From Leishmania mexicana MHOM/GT/2001/U1103 (Eukaryota; Euglenozoa; Kinetoplastea; Trypanosomatida; Trypanosomatidae), in assembly GCF_000234665.1 (NCBI RefSeq), contig NC_018335.1, positions 930,001 to 994,000 of the forward strand: 64,000 nt of DNA, given 5' to 3'. Positions 60,091-64,000 of the stretch are shown here, piece after piece (positions within the stretch are counted from its first letter, which is position 1; each line of letters starts with the position of its first letter). A program made the translations under genes and the position numbers. Below the pieces are notes generated by a model. The model worked only from the letters and a program-made list of their open reading frames with translations, was not told the DNA's origin and made no database searches.

Positions 60091-62112
60091 CTAGGAAAAG
60101 CTGAGGATGTCCGTCTCCTCGCCATCGTCGTCATCCTGACTCTTCTCCTTCACCTGCCCATACCCCGCTGGCGTCGTGAGCTCAAGGGAGCTCGCTGTCG
60201 CGTCGTTCTGGAGAACGTCTTCGCTGCTCTGATCAACGTCAAAGTCTTTCCGCCGGGAAAGTTGGGTGTCCACGTCCAGTTTCAGCCGCTTGGCCGCCGG
60301 ATACCCACCATTCGAGGAGGACGTGAGCCTCTCCGCCCCCGCCATCGTGTGATTCGGGGTCGCGGCGGACTCGTCCCGCGCCACAGAGGCTGCCTGCTGC
60401 GATGACTCGGCGGCGCGGCCCCGTTGGCTCATGGGGGTGCAGGAAAAGGAACTCGCGTCCGTCTTGCCAAGCCGATCGGCAACAGAGGTGAAGCTGACGC
60501 GCAGTGACTCCTTCTCCTGCGGAGTCAACGGCATGCGGCACACGACCACCAGCGATGACACCGGACCCATCTTCACAAACAACGTCGTCGTCACGTTGCA
60601 GGAGAAGTGCGGCTCGACGCGGCAGTGCGTAGACTGGCGCGGGTTGAAGAAGTAGGTAGCACTCACTGGATTGTGCTTCTTGTCCATGTCCCCGGCCGTT
60701 TGCGTAATCTCAGCCTGCAGAATTTCGATGGCCGCCATGCCGTTGTGCTGCCGCGACCACTCACGCAGCTTAACCGACAGGTCCAGGCTCGTCACTTCGA
60801 TATCGGACAGCAACTCGTGAATCATGACCTCCCGTTTTACCTCCTGACTGGACCCTTCCACGGAGTTTAGGCGGCCTGCATTGATCAAAGTCTGTTCGCT
60901 GTGGCGGTAAGAGCCGATCGTCGTGTACAGGTGCCGGCTTTGGATGCGCTGCAGGATACGGCGTGCCTCGGCGAGCTTCTCGCGGCGATGCTCAGCCAAG
61001 GCGCCGCTGCCTAATGCCTCCGTCATCGTTCTGTTGCTGCCGTGCAAAATCGCCAGCACGATCCAGTCGCTCGCGTGCACGTAAAAGTCTGGGTGCAGCA
61101 CGCACGACCGCAGCGGCATGACGCCGTCTTTCCCATCGCTAACCTCGATCACGTCCCCGGCAGCGCGCAGGGCGTCCAGCGTCATGAGGTCAATCACCTT
61201 GGTTACACGGTGCTGGTAGACGATACGGTGGAGATGGGAGCGGGCGAGGAAGATCTCCTCGATGACGCCGTCCAGCTTGTCGGGGTAGCCAATGGATGTC
61301 TCATCATTGTCACCCACCACGACCCGTGCACCTTGAAAAAGGCGGCTCATGGAGACGAAGGTCGGCGTACCAAGGCACGCGACAGAGTCCCGCTGGATGT
61401 AGTCGATCTTGTCCACGTCCAGTCCGCTGCGCTTGTTCGCGATAATTTCCGTCGTGAAGCGCGCCCACTTTGGGCGTCCAACGTTGTCCGGCCACGCCTT
61501 GCCGGGTGCAAGGCCGTTGATCAGGAGCTCCACGTAGCGCAGATCACTCTCCGTAAATCCGAGCTCGGCTAGCTCAGTCTCGTTCTCCAACCACATCTTG
61601 CGGAGAAGCATGATGCTCGCCTGCTCGTGCGACCACTTGCGCAGCTGCACCTCCTCGGGCCGCGCAGAGGAGCGCACAAAGGACTCGAACAAGTGCGACA
61701 GTGGCCCATGTCCGAGGTCGTGGCACAAGCCGGCAATCCCAATGCAGTGCATGTCCTTCTGCGCCGCCGCACGCGTCAGGTTCGCGATCTCGGGGACGCC
61801 AAAGTCCCTGTGCTCCTCCCGATGGCCATCTACGATGCTGCGGTACAGCTCCATGCCAAGGTAGCAGACACCTAGAGAGTGCTCGAAACGGGAGTGCGTG
61901 GCACCTGGGTAGACGTAGAAGGAGTTTCCCAGCTGCTTCAGATCGCGCAGCCGCTGCACCACCGGCGAGTCCGTCAGAATGCGGATCACCGGCGGGAACT
62001 CGAGCTGGCCGTAGAGGGTGTCTCGAACGGACATGGACCGCTTCGGCTCCACCATCTGGCACACCTCCTCGCGCCGGACGGACTCCGCCTTGGAGCGCAG
62101 CGGTGGCGGCAT
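60091..62112 (-). CDS. SAMHD1-like HD-domain phosphohydrolase
   Basis: A 673-aa HD-domain protein of the SAMHD1/dGTPase type. The metal-binding set is present: H78 in SRFEHSLGV, H131 and D132 in LCHDLGHGPLSH, and D237 in DVDKIDYIQRD. The segments QRLRDLKQLG and YPGATHSR just before the first histidine, and the helix-rich part after residue 240 (SHLHRIVYQHRVTKVIDLM), are as in SAMHD1. The last ~150 residues are polar and probably disordered, with a basic patch (AAKRLKLD) that could be a nuclear signal. SAMHD1 enzymes hydrolyse dNTPs to deoxynucleosides and help to control dNTP pools. T. brucei has more than one SAMHD1-like protein, in different compartments; which one this matches is not decided here. 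No SAM domain is seen. The start is the ATG at 62112. Confidence 0.88.
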   Translation of the reverse strand: MPPPLRSKAESVRREEVCQMVEPKRSMSVRDTLYGQLEFPPVIRILTDSPVVQRLRDLKQLGNSFYVYPGATHSRFEHSLGVCYLGMELYRSIVDGHREEHRDFGVPEIANLTRAAAQKDMHCIGIAGLCHDLGHGPLSHLFESFVRSSARPEEVQLRKWSHEQASIMLLRKMWLENETELAELGFTESDLRYVELLINGLAPGKAWPDNVGRPKWARFTTEIIANKRSGLDVDKIDYIQRDSVACLGTPTFVSMSRLFQGARVVVGDNDETSIGYPDKLDGVIEEIFLARSHLHRIVYQHRVTKVIDLMTLDALRAAGDVIEVSDGKDGVMPLRSCVLHPDFYVHASDWIVLAILHGSNRTMTEALGSGALAEHRREKLAEARRILQRIQSRHLYTTIGSYRHSEQTLINAGRLNSVEGSSQEVKREVMIHELLSDIEVTSLDLSVKLREWSRQHNGMAAIEILQAEITQTAGDMDKKHNPVSATYFFNPRQSTHCRVEPHFSCNVTTTLFVKMGPVSSLVVVCRMPLTPQEKESLRVSFTSVADRLGKTDASSFSCTPMSQRGRAAESSQQAASVARDESAATPNHTMAGAERLTSSSNGGYPAAKRLKLDVDTQLSRRKDFDVDQSSEDVLQNDATASSLELTTPAGYGQVKEKSQDDDDGEETDILSFS

Positions 62113-62340
62113 GGTGGCTTACGAGTGGGCCTGATCGAGAGAGGGACACAACCCGGCACACGCACACGCACAAAAGGATGTGAAAGAACGCTACGAAATC
62201 AAAATATACACAAAAACGCAAAGTACGATAAGACCGACAGACAACGAGCGAGCGAGAGACGCGCGTCCTCGGCACCGCTTACTTCAGGCCCGTTCCCCTC
62301 CCCCTCCCTCTCGACGGTGCCGTGGGAATGGCAAAGGGTA

Positions 62341-62370
62341 TGTGTGTGTGTGTGGGGGGGTGTGTGTGGT
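62341..62370. repeat. TG repeat with G interruption
   Basis: TG units flanking a short G run; CA-rich in the transcript. Confidence 0.9.
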
Positions 62371-62426
62371 GATTGGGTGTGGTCTTCACCCTTCCTCCAC
62401 CGCCCCGCACGGGCGCACCAGCAGTC

Positions 62427-62462
62427 CAAAAAAAAGAAAAGGAAAGAGGCGGAGGAAGGGGC
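62427..62462 (-). promoter_or_regulatory. Polypyrimidine tract upstream of HD gene
   Basis: Almost pure A/G on the plus strand about 315-350 nt before the ATG; a candidate splice/polyadenylation signal. Confidence 0.45.
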
Positions 62463-63135
62463 GTCTGGATTTGTGAAAGCCAAAAACAGCGCGTCTGTGT
62501 GTGTGGGTGTGTGGGTGGGTGTATGCGCTGACCGGCAGAGGAGGACGGACGAGGACGAAGATGAGAGCTGTGCGCATCACAGCTGTGACAAGGAACGACA
62601 AGAGAGAGGGCGAGGAAAGGAAAGCATCCGGGAGATGACAAGGTGGCGGAAGAGGGATGGTGACCCATGCATACAATGAGAAGTGTGCTGGGCACCAAGG
62701 ATGGCCACCGAGGAGGCCGATGGCGACACGCGAGGGCAGCAGCGTCATTATGTATGCGTGTGCCGCTGGCAGCATCACTCCCCCCTCCTCCTCCTCTCCC
62801 ATCTGTAGCGGGGTTGCTCCTCTCCCGCGTATGGGCAGCGCACGTGCACAGGCGTCGGTGCCGTCTCTCCAACGTCAATGATGGGCAAGGTGCCAGTACG
62901 TGACACCATATCGAAGGAATTCCCAAACGCAAGCGGCGCGCGAGGCGGCCAATCTATGTACATGGATGGCATCCAAAGGCAAGCAAACGAAAAGAAGAAC
63001 GGGAAGAGCATGATGGCGCTCAAAAGCTCCGTTCAACGTAGCGTAGCGTGCGCGCACTGCATCACGCGCCGTGTCACGGATACGGGGCGGGTGGAAGGGG
63101 GCGGGAAGGTGGGAGCCACGGCTAACGAACGCTGC

Positions 63136-64000
63136 TTAGAGCGACTTTCGCCCACCACCGCCCTCCGCCTCTTCCACCGCGGCGGCCCCCGTCACCGCAG
63201 ACTCGCCGTTCAACGACGGGTCGATTTCCACTTCGTTCGCGCTGCCGTACAGACCGCCCAGAATGGTCAGCCCTTCGGTCTGAAGCCGCTCGCGCAGTGC
63301 GTTCACCTGCACAGCGATCGAGTTGTTCTCGCCGGCCACCTGTAGCGAAACAGCTCGCATGCGGGTTAGTTCCGCGTCCAGCCGTCGAATCTCTCCACGT
63401 AACTGCGCCGTCCGTGACGCCAACGGCGTTGGCATGAGTGCCGAGGAGCTGAGCCCTGACGGATGCACACTTCGGGAGTTGGTCGTGTGCGGAAACGTGA
63501 ATGATCCATCCGCGTTGGTGGCGGACGTCGGTAACAGCGAAGTCGATGCCACTCCCTGCCAAGCGTCCCCACAAATGGCCAGCTCCTCTTCCAACAGCTT
63601 CATGGCACGAGGCATCCGCTGAGACGATGCAGCGGGGGCTAGGGACCTACCGGCGCCAGACGCAGGCTCACAGCCAGCGTCGGTGGAAAAGCGAGAGACG
63701 CCACCTAAGAGGCTGTTTTTATGCACCTGGCTTGCGTCCGCCTCCGCAGGTGGCGGCGCGGTCTCGGGCACTGACAAGCTCCCCGCGAACCCGGGAGAAG
63801 CGGCGGCGAGCTGTTCGTCCAGGAAGTTCAGCTCAGTGTGGTACACTTCATACCGGTACGCCACGCGAATGTCTGACACACGGCTGCGACGCACGTCGTT
63901 GCCAAGGGTAGAGCGCAGCTGATACCGCGGACCCAGCGCGTTCTCCTTCCACGCAGCCGAGAAACCACTCTGCAAGACGCTGTTGCGCGCGATTTCGGAC
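63136..64000 (-). CDS. C-terminal part of a coiled-coil protein (cut by window edge)
   Basis: An open frame runs from the window end to a TAA at 63136, giving at least 287 residues; no ATG is seen, so the start lies beyond base 64000. The N-terminal visible part reads AAWKENALGPRYQLRSTL and IRVAYRYEVYHTELNFLDEQ, then a Ser/Ala-rich linker. A heptad-like helix follows near the C-terminus (RTAQLRGEIRRLDAELTRM, then NSIAVQVNALRERLQTEG), likely a coiled coil. The tail is Gly/Glu-rich. I do not recognise it. The upstream ORF tends to look ordered, which supports real coding. Confidence 0.72.
   Translation of the reverse strand, partial: SEIARNSVLQSGFSAAWKENALGPRYQLRSTLGNDVRRSRVSDIRVAYRYEVYHTELNFLDEQLAAASPGFAGSLSVPETAPPPAEADASQVHKNSLLGGVSRFSTDAGCEPASGAGRSLAPAASSQRMPRAMKLLEEELAICGDAWQGVASTSLLPTSATNADGSFTFPHTTNSRSVHPSGLSSSALMPTPLASRTAQLRGEIRRLDAELTRMRAVSLQVAGENNSIAVQVNALRERLQTEGLTILGGLYGSANEVEIDPSLNGESAVTGAAAVEEAEGGGGRKSL

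Larger units (their letters stand above)
62113..63135. other. Spacer upstream of the HD-domain gene
   Basis: 1.0 kb with a TG repeat (62341-62370) and purine tracts at 62427-62462 and about 62590-62640. No gene is seen. Confidence 0.7.

Noticed and set aside
1..64000. CRISPR arrays, rRNA genes, strand-switch or centromere-like region
   Set aside because: No regular spaced repeats, no rRNA-like sequence, and all intact genes point the same way.

Overview
The window looks like nuclear DNA from a trypanosomatid of the Leishmania group. It has high GC content and intronless genes. Every intact gene is on the minus strand, as expected inside one directional (polycistronic) gene cluster. Spacers are long and rich in CA/TG microsatellites and in purine tracts that read as polypyrimidine (trans-splicing) tracts on the coding strand. 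Three copies of a ~540-bp dispersed element match what is known of SIDER retroposons. There is no strand-switch region, no convincing tRNA or rRNA gene, no CRISPR array, and no intact mobile-element gene. The species and chromosome cannot be named from the sequence alone.

Transcription runs from base 64000 towards base 1. In that order the genes are: the 3' part of a coiled-coil protein (63136-64000, running off the window); a SAMHD1-like HD-domain phosphohydrolase (60091-62112); a protein with three cyclic-nucleotide-binding-like domains (55946-58822); a disordered Arg/Gly-rich protein (49731-52508); a protein weakly resembling Mediator MED14 (46505-48502); a small unknown (44729-45529); a single-pass membrane protein (43272-43760); a PRP6-like U5/tri-snRNP splicing factor (38138-42007); and a small ubiquitin-fold protein (37105-37509). 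A gene-poor 5-kb stretch follows, holding a decayed WD40-like coding relic on the opposite strand (about 33793-36150). Then come a tiny membrane protein (31883-32107), an LRR-like/proline-rich protein (27173-30106), TUT4-like uridylyltransferase (25001-26071), a MERS1-like Nudix protein (22189-23631), an NSUN4-like rRNA m5C methyltransferase (20019-21260), a large, possibly mitochondrial unknown (16390-19440), a 2526-aa TPR/IQ-motif protein (7473-15053), a kelch propeller protein (3112-5349) and an HAD-family hydrolase of HDHD3 type (1481-2521).

No operon-like pathway is expected in this kind of genome. Even so, the 16-26 kb segment is notable because uridylyltransferase, Nudix mRNA-stability and rRNA methyltransferase genes sit next to each other, and at least two of these families act in the mitochondrion. 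Two SIDER copies that are almost identical and inverted relative to each other (655-1198 and 15779-16325) bracket the last three genes of the cluster. Such repeat pairs are known substrates for gene amplification in Leishmania. Functional calls rest on motifs read by eye; no database search was run.
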